Below, one piece after another: positions 39,225 through 47,740 of a stretch of DNA of 64,000 bases; within the stretch, counting starts at the first letter, position 1, and the number at the start of each line of letters is the position of its first letter. Source of the DNA: Alcaligenaceae bacterium (lineage in GTDB: Bacteria > Pseudomonadota > Gammaproteobacteria > Burkholderiales > Burkholderiaceae_B); contig JACCEN010000010.1 in assembly GCA_013416435.1 (NCBI GenBank), positions 124,001-188,000 of the forward strand, given 5' to 3'. The notes beneath the pieces were generated by a model. That model saw only the letters and a list, made by a program, of their open reading frames with translations, was not told the DNA's origin and did not search any database. The position numbers and the translations under genes are program-made.

Positions 39225-40331
39225 ATGTCCGCTCTCCCTCCGCCCGCCACCGCCCATCCTCGTCCCGCACCCGTCGTCCGCTCCAGCGCCCTGGGCTGGT
39301 TGCGCGCCAACCTGTTCTCGGGCTGGAAAAGCACGCTGGTCACCTTGGCCATCCTCTGGCTGGCCATCGGCATCGTTCCGGACATCTATCAATGGGCGGT
39401 CGGCAACGCCGTCTTCGCACCAGACTTCATGGCCTGCCGCGCGGTCGCGCGGGAAGGCGCCTGCTGGGGCATGATCGCCGAGAAATCGCGCCTCATCTTC
39501 TTCGGCCGGTATCCTTATCTGGAACAATGGCGCCCGCTCGCGGCCACGGCGATCATGGTCGGGGCGCTGGTCATCAGCTGCTATCGGCGCTTCTGGCGCA
39601 AATGGCTGGTGCTGCTCTGGGCTGCGGCGCTCGGCGCCTTCCTGGTGCTGATGCGCGGCGGCGTCTTCGGCCTGAGCTACGTGGAAACCAATCTTTGGGG
39701 CGGCTTTCCCCTTACCCTGATGCTGACGGTGGTGGGCCTTTTCTTCGCCCTGCCCCTGGCCGTCCTGATCGCACTGGGGCGGCGCTCCAAGCTGAAGGCC
39801 ATACGCGTCTTTTGCGTGTTCTACGTGGAAATCATTCGCGGCATACCACTGATCACCGTGCTGTTCACCGCCTCTTTCCTGTTCCCGCTCTTTCTGCCGC
39901 CGCAGTACAACATCGACGTCCTGCTGCGCATACAGATAGGCATCATCCTGTTCACGGCAGCCTATCTTGCCGAGACGATACGGGGCGGGCTGCAAGCCAT
40001 CCCCAAGGGCCAGTATGAAGCCGCGGCCTCCATGGGCCTGGGATATTGGCAAACCGTGCGCAAGATCATCCTGCCGCAAGCCTTGCGCATCGTGGTGGCG
40101 CCGATGGTGAACACCTTCATCAGCACCTTCATGGACACCTCGCTGGTCACCGTGGTGAGCCTCTATGACCTGACCGGCGCCCTGCGGCTGGCCTTGGGCG
40201 ACCCGAACTGGAAAGCCTTCTTCATCGAAGGCTATCTGTTCATCGCCATGATCTACCTGGTGTGCTGCTACGGCATGTCCCGCTACAGCCAGTGGATCGA
40301 GAAACGCATCAACATGCGCCAGTCGCGCTAA
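39225..40331 (+). CDS. aapM: General L-amino acid ABC transporter permease
   Basis: The 368-residue protein matches AapM: LGWLRANLFSGWKSTLVTLAILWLAI, PDFMACRAVAREGACWGMIAEKSRLIFFGRYPY, FGLSYVETNLWGGFPLTLML, YVEIIRGIPLITVLF and the EAA loop AIPKGQYEAAASMGLGYWQTVRKIILPQALRI. It pairs with AapQ in the membrane. The usual next gene, the ATPase aapP, is missing: the next frame is on the other strand and ends 1 bp away. Confidence 0.95.
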   Translation: MSALPPPATAHPRPAPVVRSSALGWLRANLFSGWKSTLVTLAILWLAIGIVPDIYQWAVGNAVFAPDFMACRAVAREGACWGMIAEKSRLIFFGRYPYLEQWRPLAATAIMVGALVISCYRRFWRKWLVLLWAAALGAFLVLMRGGVFGLSYVETNLWGGFPLTLMLTVVGLFFALPLAVLIALGRRSKLKAIRVFCVFYVEIIRGIPLITVLFTASFLFPLFLPPQYNIDVLLRIQIGIILFTAAYLAETIRGGLQAIPKGQYEAAASMGLGYWQTVRKIILPQALRIVVAPMVNTFISTFMDTSLVTVVSLYDLTGALRLALGDPNWKAFFIEGYLFIAMIYLVCCYGMSRYSQWIEKRINMRQSR

Positions 40332-40332
40332 T

Positions 40333-41802
40333 CTACACCGGCATGGCGGCGATGGTCTGCGCGACCGCGGCCGTCAGCCGCTTGCCATAGGGCACATGCA
40401 GGAATTCGTTGGGGCCGTGCGCATTCGATTGCGGCCCCAGCACGCCGCAGACCATGAACTGCGACTTGGGAAAACCTTCCTGCAGCAGATTGATGAGCGG
40501 AATGGTGCCGCCTTGCCCGATGTGGCCGCAAGGGGCGCCGTAATAGGCCTGCGATGCCTTATCGAGCGCGCGTGCCAGCCAGGGCGCCGTGGCGGGCGCA
40601 TTCCAGCCCGTCGCCTGCCCGGGATCCGGGCGGAACAGCACTTTGGCGTTGTAGGGCGCGTCGTCCTCCAGCAGCGCCTTGAGTTCCTGGCACGCCTTGA
40701 CGGCGTCGATGAGCGGCGGCAGCCGCAGCGACAGCTTGAATGCGGTTCTGGGTCGCAGGACATTGCCCGCGCTGCCGAGGGGCGGCAGGCCTTCCGCGCC
40801 CGTTACCGACAAGGTGGGCCGCCAGGTGCGATTGAGCAGCGCCTCGCACGGCTCGGTGGTCATGGGCAGCACGAACCCGCCGTCCGCCCCGCAGCTCCAG
40901 GGAAAGCGCCGCCAGACTTCATCGCCCAGTATGCGCGCCGTGGCCTCGGCCTGTTCGATGCGTTCGGCGGGGATCTCGCAATGGAAACTTTGCGGCAGCA
41001 GGCGGCCGGTGGCGCTGTCCTCGAGCCGATCGAGCAAGTGACGCAGAATGCGGAAGCTGGACGGCACGACGCCACTGGCGTCCCCCGAATGCACGCCCTC
41101 GTCGAGAACCTGCACTTCCAGCGTGCCCGCGACCATGCCGCGCAGGGAGCTCGTCATCCATAACTGATCGTAATTGCCGGCACCCGAATCCAGACAGACC
41201 ACCAATGCGACATTGCCCAGCCGATGGCGCAGGGCGTCGACGTAAGGAAGCAAATCGTAGCTGCCGGACTCCTCGCAGGTTTCGATGAGCCCCACGCAGC
41301 GTGGACGTGGCACGCCTTGCCGATCCAGCGCCATGATGGCGGTCAGCGAGGCATAGACGGCATAGCCGTCGTCGGCGCCACCACGGCCGTAAAGGCGGCC
41401 ATCGTCATACTTGGGCGTCCATGGCCCCAGATCGGAGCGCCAGCCGGAGAATTCAGGCTGCTTGTCCAGATGGCCATACATCAGCACGGTATCGCCATTG
41501 TCGCTTCGCGTGGACGGCGCCTCGAAATAGATGACGGGCGTGCGGCCCGGCAGACGGACGATTTCCAGCGTGAGCCCATGCACCTTCTGCGCCTGCACCC
41601 ATTGCGCGGCATCGCGCACGACCCGCTCGATATGGCCGTTCTTGTCCCAGTCGGGGTCGAAGGCCGGGCTCTTGGCGGGGATGGCGATATAGTGGGTAAG
41701 CGCGGGGACGATGTCGCTGTCCCATTTTTCATCGACATATTGCTGCAGGACCCGGGGGTCCAGCGCGGGCTGCAAGGATGCGTCGGGGATGGGGGCGTTC
41801 AT
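40333..41802 (-). CDS. M20 family metallopeptidase (dipeptidase-like)
   Basis: The 489-residue di-zinc hydrolase has VLMYGHLDKQPEF (first His ligand), LYGRGGADDGYAVYASLTAI (bridging Asp), LIETCEESGSYDL (catalytic Glu pair), VVCLDSGAGN and a C-terminal HGPNEFLHVPYGKRL (last His). A dimerisation domain lies between them. Similarity is to peptidase M20 members related to carnosinase/CNDP dipeptidases. The ATG at 41802 has AGGAG upstream. It is convergent with the amino acid importer, so a role in using peptides is plausible but unproven. Confidence 0.9.
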   Translation of the reverse strand: MNAPIPDASLQPALDPRVLQQYVDEKWDSDIVPALTHYIAIPAKSPAFDPDWDKNGHIERVVRDAAQWVQAQKVHGLTLEIVRLPGRTPVIYFEAPSTRSDNGDTVLMYGHLDKQPEFSGWRSDLGPWTPKYDDGRLYGRGGADDGYAVYASLTAIMALDRQGVPRPRCVGLIETCEESGSYDLLPYVDALRHRLGNVALVVCLDSGAGNYDQLWMTSSLRGMVAGTLEVQVLDEGVHSGDASGVVPSSFRILRHLLDRLEDSATGRLLPQSFHCEIPAERIEQAEATARILGDEVWRRFPWSCGADGGFVLPMTTEPCEALLNRTWRPTLSVTGAEGLPPLGSAGNVLRPRTAFKLSLRLPPLIDAVKACQELKALLEDDAPYNAKVLFRPDPGQATGWNAPATAPWLARALDKASQAYYGAPCGHIGQGGTIPLINLLQEGFPKSQFMVCGVLGPQSNAHGPNEFLHVPYGKRLTAAVAQTIAAMPV

Positions 41803-41938
41803 CGCGGCTCCTGTGGAAGATGGATGGCCTGATTTTACGCCCAAAGGCCGGAAATTCGACCGCAAGAAACGAGATGCCGGCCCGAACTGGCACGGCTATC
41901 GTAATCCTCATATTATGGACAAAGACTCAGGACACGCC

Positions 41939-43069
41939 ATGGACACCGTAATGTTGCCCCCCGAACTCAAGCCCGCCACCCAGGGCGCGCCCTACGCCTC
42001 GGAAGCCGCTCGCTGGCAAGCCGTGACGGCGCGCGATCCGAAGGCCGACGGCCACTTCGTGTATGCAGTGAAGACCACCGGGGTATATTGCCACCCCAGC
42101 TCGACGGCGCGCCGGCCGAAACGGGAAAACGTCGAGTTCTTCGATACGCCCGAGGCGGCCGAGGCGGCGGGCTACCGGGCCAGCCGCCGCGCCGTGGCGG
42201 ACCACGGCGCGCTTCAGGCCCATCGGGGCGCGCTGCTGCGCGAAATCTGCGCCTTCATCCAACAGGCCGACACGCCGCCCCGGCTGGACGAACTCGCCGA
42301 AAAAGCGGGCCTGAGCCCCTTCCACCTGCACCGCCTGTTCAAAGCCGAAATGGGGCTGACACCCAAGGCATATGCCGACGCGGCCCGCGCCCAGCGTCTG
42401 CGACGCGAACTGGGCAGGCACGACGCCGATAGCGTGACTCATACCTTGTACGAAGCGGGCTTCAACTCCAGCAGCCGTTTCTACGAAGCATCCGACGGAC
42501 TGCTGGGCATGCCGCCCCGCGACTATCGCCAGGGCGGGATCAATGCCCGGATCCGATTCGCGGTGGGGCAATGCTCTCTGGGCGCCATACTGGTCGCGCA
42601 AAGCCAGCGCGGCATTTGCGCCATACTGCTGGGCGACGATCCCGACAAGCTGGTCCGCGATCTGCAGGACATGTTTCCGAAGGCGGAGTTCATCGGGGGC
42701 GACAGCCAGTTCGAACGCCTGGTCGCCCAGGTAGTGGGATTTGTCGAAGAGCCCGGATTGGGGCTGGGGCTGCCACTGGATATCCAGGGCACCGCTTTTC
42801 AGGAACGTGTGTGGCAAGCGCTGCGCGAAATCCCGCCAGGCAGCACCGCTACTTACAGCGATATCGCGCAGCGCATCGGTTCGCCGCGTGCGGTGCGTGC
42901 AGTGGGCAGCGCCTGCGGCGCCAACCGCCTTGCCGTCGCGATTCCCTGCCACCGGGTGCTGCGCCGCGACGGAGACCTGTCCGGATATCGCTGGGGCGTG
43001 GAGCGCAAGCGGGAACTGCTGGAGCGCGAAACGCTGGGGTCCGACCCCATGCGGGGTCGGACCCCGTAG
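41939..43069 (+). CDS. ada: Ada-like methyltransferase/regulator with a degenerate zinc site
   Basis: The 376-residue protein has the full Ada architecture: N-terminal phosphotriester domain (1-90), AraC HTH (about 95-190, LAEKAGLSPFHLHRLFKAEMGLTPKAYADAARAQRLRREL) and C-terminal O6-methylguanine methyltransferase with C337 in IPCHRV. In the N-terminal domain only C51 (E. coli C38) remains; the other three zinc cysteines (E. coli C42, C69, C72) read S55, S82 and A85 without gaps. The ATG at 41939 has AGGA 7 bp upstream. The last residues (GSDPMRGRTP) come from a palindromic repeat. Confidence 0.9.
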   Translation: MDTVMLPPELKPATQGAPYASEAARWQAVTARDPKADGHFVYAVKTTGVYCHPSSTARRPKRENVEFFDTPEAAEAAGYRASRRAVADHGALQAHRGALLREICAFIQQADTPPRLDELAEKAGLSPFHLHRLFKAEMGLTPKAYADAARAQRLRRELGRHDADSVTHTLYEAGFNSSSRFYEASDGLLGMPPRDYRQGGINARIRFAVGQCSLGAILVAQSQRGICAILLGDDPDKLVRDLQDMFPKAEFIGGDSQFERLVAQVVGFVEEPGLGLGLPLDIQGTAFQERVWQALREIPPGSTATYSDIAQRIGSPRAVRAVGSACGANRLAVAIPCHRVLRRDGDLSGYRWGVERKRELLERETLGSDPMRGRTP

Positions 43070-43149
43070 AAATCCCTGGGGTCAGACCCCCATGCGGGGT
43101 CTGGCCCTGTAGAAACCCTGGGGTCAGACCCCGTACGGGGTCTGACCCC
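43036..43149. repeat. Palindromic repeat locus 12 (three copies), convergent ada/bug
   Basis: Copies are at 43036-43065 (arms GGGGTCCGACCCC and GGGGTCGGACCCC, paired change), about 43078-43107 (right arm degenerate, CTGGCCCT) and 43120-43149 (perfect). The first is translated as the Ada C-terminus. Confidence 0.95.
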
Positions 43150-43162
43150 CCATAAGCGTCCG

Positions 43163-44137
43163 TTATTGCAGCTTGATATTGCCTTTCTTGACCACATCGC
43201 TCCAGCGCGCGATTTCATTCCGGATTTGCTCGCCGAACTCCGACGGCGTGTTGCCGACCGGGAAGGCGCCGGCCTCGGTAAGCTTCGCAGAGGTCTCGGG
43301 ATCCTTCACCGCTTTCGCAAAAGCTTGCGATAGGGTGTCGCGCACCTCGTCGGGCAGGCCGGCCGGTCCGATAAGGCCATACCAGGCCGTTACATCGTAG
43401 TCCGTGTGCCCTGCTTCTTTGAATGTAGGCAGCTCGGGCAACTGCTGGTTGCGTTCGGATCCGGTGATGGCCAGGGCGCGCAGCTTGCCGCTTTGAATAT
43501 GAGGCAATGACGAAGGGAAATTGTCGAATATCACGGGCACGCTGCCGCCTACCACATCCGTCAGCGCAGGCGCAGATCCGCGATACGGAACACTGATCAT
43601 TTCACCGCCGATGCGTTGCAGGAACCAGATCATGCCCAGGTCGTTGATGCCGCCTGCCCCGGCGTTGGCATAGCCGTACTTGCCCGGATTGGCCTTGATA
43701 TAGGCGATGAACTCATTGAGGTCCTTGGCCGGGAAGCTGGGATGCACGCTCAGGATGTTCGGACTCGCCACCAGATTGGTCAGCGGCGTGAAGTCCTTCA
43801 CGGCATCATAGGGAAGGTCCGGATACAGGTTTGGAGCCGTGCCATGCGTGCTGACCGTGGCCAGCCCGACGGTATAGCCATCCGGCTTGGCACGAGCGAC
43901 CGCATTGGCGCCGATCGCCCCGGCCGCGCCGGCCCGGTTCTCGACCACGACCTGGACACCCAGTATCTGGCTTGCCTTGGTGGCGACCACCCGTCCCACC
44001 ACATCGGTGGGGCCGCCCGCCGAGAACGGCACAATAAGAGTGATGGGCTTGTCCGGATAGGCCGCTGACACATTCGTGCCGACGACCAAGCCAGTCATCA
44101 TCATCGATGCCACAATGAACTTGCGGACTGTAACCAT
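43163..44137 (-). CDS. Bug-family (TctC) substrate-binding protein
   Basis: The 324-residue periplasmic protein has a signal peptide (about 1-25, ending VSA) and Bug motifs AYPDKPITLIVPFSAGGPTDVVGRVVA, VVENRAGAAGAIGANAVARAKPDGYT and SVPYRGSAPALTDVVGGSVPVIFDNFPSSLPH. The ATG at 44137 follows GGAGAC. It lies 35 bp after an N-acyl-D-amino-acid deacylase in the same operon, so its ligand may be an N-acyl-D-amino acid or related compound; this is inference. No TctA/TctB genes are adjacent. Confidence 0.92.
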   Translation of the reverse strand: MVTVRKFIVASMMMTGLVVGTNVSAAYPDKPITLIVPFSAGGPTDVVGRVVATKASQILGVQVVVENRAGAAGAIGANAVARAKPDGYTVGLATVSTHGTAPNLYPDLPYDAVKDFTPLTNLVASPNILSVHPSFPAKDLNEFIAYIKANPGKYGYANAGAGGINDLGMIWFLQRIGGEMISVPYRGSAPALTDVVGGSVPVIFDNFPSSLPHIQSGKLRALAITGSERNQQLPELPTFKEAGHTDYDVTAWYGLIGPAGLPDEVRDTLSQAFAKAVKDPETSAKLTEAGAFPVGNTPSEFGEQIRNEIARWSDVVKKGNIKLQ

Positions 44138-44172
44138 GGTTTTTGTCTCCGTTGAAAAAAATGAGATGGACA

Positions 44173-45633
44173 TTACGTCGCACGCCGCTGTTGATGGCGC
44201 TTCAAGACGCGTCCGGGCCGCCGCGAAGGCGGCTCGGGGAAAACACTTGTTCCATTGATGAATACATGCTCGATGCCGACCGACCGAAGCGTGGGATGAT
44301 CCCAATCCGCCCGGTCTTCCACGATGTCGGGATCAAAAATCACGACATCCGCAAACGCGCCGGCCCGCAGCGTTCCGCGATCCGCCAGACCAAAGACGGA
44401 AGCTGGCAGCGCGGTCATTTTCGATATGGCCTCTTCAAGCGACAACAGCCTGCAGCGGCGCACGTAATTGCCAAGCACGCGCGTGAAACTCCCCCACAGG
44501 CGGGGGTGCGGATTGGCGTCGTTCGGCAAGCCGTCCGAGCCCACCATGCAGCAGGGATGCGCCAATACCCTTTGCACATCGGCTTCGTCCATGGCGAAAT
44601 AGATCGCACCGGCCGGCGAGAGCCTTTCTGCCGCCTCCTTTCTCCCGCAGCCCCACTCTGCTGCAATGTCGGCCAGATATCGTCCGCCGCACTCCGGGTG
44701 CGGGGTGGACCAGGTGATTTTTATATCGTCGATCAACTCGGCGCGATCGGCGATCAGGATCGTGGAGCTCGCATTGTAGGGATACACGTCCATCGCGACT
44801 GCCTGGCCCGATTCACGCGCCCGGTCGACATTGCGCAGCGTTGTTTCACTGCCGCCCCAGTTCCGGGGCATGAGGCATTTGTGGTGGGAAATGATGGTGG
44901 CGCATCCGGATGCCGCCCCCAGCTCCAGCACCTCGTCCACGGCGGCCACGACCTCGTCGCCCTCGTTGCGGATATGGCTGGTGTGCAGCGCCCCCTGCCT
45001 TGCCGCGACGCTTGCAAGCGCCAGTAGCTCTTCCCGCTCCGCCATACAGCCCGGTTCGTACGCCAAGCCGGTGCTCATGCCGGCTACGCCGGCCTCCAGC
45101 GCCTCTTCCAGCAGCTGCCGCATCCGCGCCAGCTCGTCGCTGGTCGGGCGCGCAAGCGGATTCTTCATCGCTGCCAGGCGCAAGTTGGCGTGTCCGACCA
45201 GCGACGCGACGTTGATCATGGGGTCCAGGCGCTCGAGCTGCTGGAAGTACGCGTGATAGGAGTCGAACAATTCAGTTTGGCCGAGCAGCGCCAGCGCGGC
45301 TGCGGTGTTGCCGATCAAGGGTCTGGGCGCTGCGCTGACGCCGCAGTTGCCCACGATGACGGTGGTGACGCCCTGGCTGGTTTTCCATTCCAGATCCGGG
45401 CGCTCGACGAACATCAGGTCATCGTGCCCGTGCGTATCGATGAAGCCGGGTGCGATCACCTTGCCCGCCGCGTCGATGGTTTGCTTGGCGCTCGCGCCCT
45501 GTGCCCTCAATTCGCCTATCGCGGCGATGCGATCGCCTACGATACCAACGTCGCCGCGCCGGCGCGCCGCCCCCGTCCCATCGATGATCCAGCCGTTGGC
45601 CAGCAAAATATCAAATGTCTGGATCGATTCCAA
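44173..45633 (-). CDS. N-acyl-D-amino-acid deacylase (D-aminoacylase family)
   Basis: The 486-residue amidohydrolase matches D-aminoacylases: FDILLANGWIIDGTGAARRRGDVGIVGDRIAAIG, the metal motif PGFIDTHGHDDL, TVIVGNCGVSAAP, STGLAYEPG, HIRNEGDEV, ISHHK, DVYPYNASSTIL and the late ADVVIFDPDIVEDRA. It releases D-amino acids from N-acyl forms. The TTG at 45633 has AGAGG 7 bp upstream and gives the family length. An ATG at 45696 would add 21 unconserved residues and has no ribosome site. It is the first gene of the operon with the Bug protein, divergent from LysR. Confidence 0.88.
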   Translation of the reverse strand: MESIQTFDILLANGWIIDGTGAARRRGDVGIVGDRIAAIGELRAQGASAKQTIDAAGKVIAPGFIDTHGHDDLMFVERPDLEWKTSQGVTTVIVGNCGVSAAPRPLIGNTAAALALLGQTELFDSYHAYFQQLERLDPMINVASLVGHANLRLAAMKNPLARPTSDELARMRQLLEEALEAGVAGMSTGLAYEPGCMAEREELLALASVAARQGALHTSHIRNEGDEVVAAVDEVLELGAASGCATIISHHKCLMPRNWGGSETTLRNVDRARESGQAVAMDVYPYNASSTILIADRAELIDDIKITWSTPHPECGGRYLADIAAEWGCGRKEAAERLSPAGAIYFAMDEADVQRVLAHPCCMVGSDGLPNDANPHPRLWGSFTRVLGNYVRRCRLLSLEEAISKMTALPASVFGLADRGTLRAGAFADVVIFDPDIVEDRADWDHPTLRSVGIEHVFINGTSVFPEPPSRRPGRVLKRHQQRRAT

Positions 45634-45757
45634 GTACGTCCTCTTTACCGTTGTCTGCTTCAGGTCCGAAACTCGACCCTCCTGGCTGGCCGCCATTATG
45701 GTGGGGGCAATCAATCATGTAAAATCGTTTTAGTCGATGCATCTATCTTGATTTGAA

Positions 45758-46711
45758 ATGAATAGATTGCCCAAGCATGTCACACTCAAGCATTTGCACG
45801 CCTTCATTGCCGTTGCGCAAGAGGGCGGATTCACTGCGGCCGGGCACCGGTTGCGTCAAACGCAATCGTCCGTGACGGGGCTCATCCAGCAAATGGAGCA
45901 GTCGCTCGGCTGCCTGCTGTTCGAGCGAACGAGCCGCAGCGTGGTGCTGACCCAGGTCGGACAGGAATTCCTTCCACGTGCCATTACGGTCTTGAAAGAG
46001 TTCGAGGGCGCGGTGGACGACGTCATCCGCTATGGCGCGCTAGAGCGCGGGCAGGTCACGATCACGGCCGCGCCATCGGCGGTCACCGAAATCCTGGCCC
46101 CCGTCGTCAATCAGTTCAGCCAGCGGTATCCCGGCATACGCATCAACCTGCATGACAGCAATTCGCGTCTCATCCAGACCAGCGTCAGCACCCGCGTTGC
46201 GGATTTCGGATTGACCAGCCGCTGGCTCGAGGATCCGTTGCTGGTATTCCAGCCCTGTCTCATCGATCAGTTCGGACTCATCTATCCGTCGACGGAAAAA
46301 TGGCCCACCAAACAAGACCGGGTTCAATGGCGCCAGCTCATAGGCCGAAAACAGATAGGCTTGGTCGACGAAACAGGCATCCTCAGCATACTGCGCAGCA
46401 GGATAGACCTGCCGCGAGACGTGACCGCGCCTTTCTATGAGGCCTCAAGCACGACGTCGCAGGCGGCGCTGGTGCACAGCGGCATGGGGGTAGCGGTATT
46501 GCCGGCCTTGGCCGCACACAGGGTGCTGGGCGACGGCTTGTCGTACACGCTACTGGAAGAGCCGACGGTCAAGCGCACGCTGTGCCTGATCACGCATGCA
46601 CATTACGGGCTGACGCCCATGGCGCAGGCCTTGTTCGACATGGTGCTGGAATTCATCCGCAACCTCGATCTTCCCGTGGGTTGCGAGCCCGTCTTGGCCG
46701 AAGGCCGCTAA
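45758..46711 (+). CDS. LysR-family transcriptional regulator of the deacylase/Bug operon
   Basis: The 317-residue regulator has an N-terminal HTH (LKHLHAFIAVAQEGGFTAAGHRLRQTQSSVTGLIQQMEQSLGCLLFERTSR) and a LysR effector domain beginning GQVTITAAPSAV. It is divergent from the deacylase gene across a short AT-rich gap and is its likely regulator. Its 3' end overlaps the convergent DUF2894 gene by 4 bp. Confidence 0.92.
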   Translation: MNRLPKHVTLKHLHAFIAVAQEGGFTAAGHRLRQTQSSVTGLIQQMEQSLGCLLFERTSRSVVLTQVGQEFLPRAITVLKEFEGAVDDVIRYGALERGQVTITAAPSAVTEILAPVVNQFSQRYPGIRINLHDSNSRLIQTSVSTRVADFGLTSRWLEDPLLVFQPCLIDQFGLIYPSTEKWPTKQDRVQWRQLIGRKQIGLVDETGILSILRSRIDLPRDVTAPFYEASSTTSQAALVHSGMGVAVLPALAAHRVLGDGLSYTLLEEPTVKRTLCLITHAHYGLTPMAQALFDMVLEFIRNLDLPVGCEPVLAEGR

Positions 46712-47100
46712 CGCCCCTTGATCCGTCCGCCTTTCCTGGGCGCGCCGCCCCAGTTCAGTTGCTCCATCCACGACAAGGCATCGAGATAGGCCAGGAAATG
46801 CTGCAGGTACGCCGGCGACTGTTCGCGCATGAGCGACAGCGAGCGATGCACCAGGTTGCTCGAATTGAGCGGGCCGGCGTTTTCCGGAACCTGCTTCTGC
46901 GAATGGCGCAGCAGGCGTGTGGTGCCCGACTTTGCCCAGGCTCGCCGAAAATATTCCATCTCGGGCAGTTCGGGATAAGCATCCCTGGAAACGGTCTGGG
47001 CGGCAATATGCGCCAGCAGCTCTTCCAGCGGCCCCGAATGACGCCTGACAGAGTCGGCCGGATCGGCGCCGGGCGTTTCCGGGTGATCGCGGTCACTCAT
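46708..47100 (-). CDS. DUF2894 protein, last gene of the motor-like operon
   Basis: The 130-residue soluble protein has the DUF2894 core: EMEYFRRAWAKSGTTRLLRHSQKQVPENAGPLNSSNLVHRSLSLMREQSPAYLQHFLAYLDALSWMEQL. The N-terminus is charged and probably disordered; the C-terminus is basic (GGAPRKGGRIKGR). No known activity. Its ATG lies 8 bp inside the OmpA-family gene, so it is translated with it. The always-linked position suggests it is a cytoplasmic partner of the membrane complex. Confidence 0.8.
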   Translation of the reverse strand: MSDRDHPETPGADPADSVRRHSGPLEELLAHIAAQTVSRDAYPELPEMEYFRRAWAKSGTTRLLRHSQKQVPENAGPLNSSNLVHRSLSLMREQSPAYLQHFLAYLDALSWMEQLNWGGAPRKGGRIKGR

Positions 47101-47740
47101 GGCCGGGAGCCTGTATCGTGGCCGATTTCGGAACGGGCGTAATCTCGACCCGGCGATTCCTGGCCCTTCCCTCTTCGTCCGTGTTCGAGGCAACGGGCCG
47201 CTCGGACCCGAAAGCGGCGGCAAAGACGGAGGACGACGGTATGCCTTCGTCGATCAGCGCACGGGTGATGGTCAGCGCGCGCTGCGCAGACAGCTCCCAA
47301 TTGTCCGCAAAGCGCCGATTCCCTTCGTGTACCTGCTGGTCGTCCGTAAAGCCGCTTACCATCAGCACAAGATCGTTTGATTGAAGATAGCCGGACAGCG
47401 GCTCGACCAAGGATTGAAGGACATCGCGCCCTTCCGCTTGCAGCTCGGCGGAGTTCAAGGCGAAGAGCACGCTGCCGCTGATACCGATGCGTCCGTCGAC
47501 CAGGGTGACGCGCCCTTCCGCCAGCGGGCGCGCCAGCGCCTGTTCAAGCGTCATCCGGCGTTGCGTTTCTTCCCTGTGCTGCTCGACCTCTTCCTCCAGC
47601 CTGACCGACAGTTCCAGCTGAAGGCCAATGACGCCCACCATCACGAGCACGAATGCGCCCAGTAGCACGGACATCAAGTCGCCGAAGACTGCCCAGACGG
47701 GAGTCGTCGGCTCCAGTTCGGCGTCGATCTCGTCCCTCAT
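47093..47740 (-). CDS. MotB/OmpA-family membrane protein of the motor-like operon
   Basis: The 215-residue protein has one N-terminal membrane helix (about 16-42) beginning PVWAVFGDLMSVLLGAFVLVMV. D21 sits where MotB and ZorB have the proton-carrying aspartate at the cytoplasmic end of the helix. A charged linker (about 45-75) and a peptidoglycan-binding OmpA domain (about 80-205) follow, with VLFALNSAELQAEG, LMVSGFTDDQ, NWELSAQRALTITRALI and RARNRRVEI. It overlaps the DUF802 stop by 4 bp. It would be the stator arm that anchors the complex to the cell wall. Confidence 0.88.
   Translation of the reverse strand: MRDEIDAELEPTTPVWAVFGDLMSVLLGAFVLVMVGVIGLQLELSVRLEEEVEQHREETQRRMTLEQALARPLAEGRVTLVDGRIGISGSVLFALNSAELQAEGRDVLQSLVEPLSGYLQSNDLVLMVSGFTDDQQVHEGNRRFADNWELSAQRALTITRALIDEGIPSSSVFAAAFGSERPVASNTDEEGRARNRRVEITPVPKSATIQAPGHE

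Noticed and set aside
38076-40079. 667-codon frame antisense to aapQM
   Set aside because: It is Q/H/D-rich shadow sequence of two confident permease genes, without family features.
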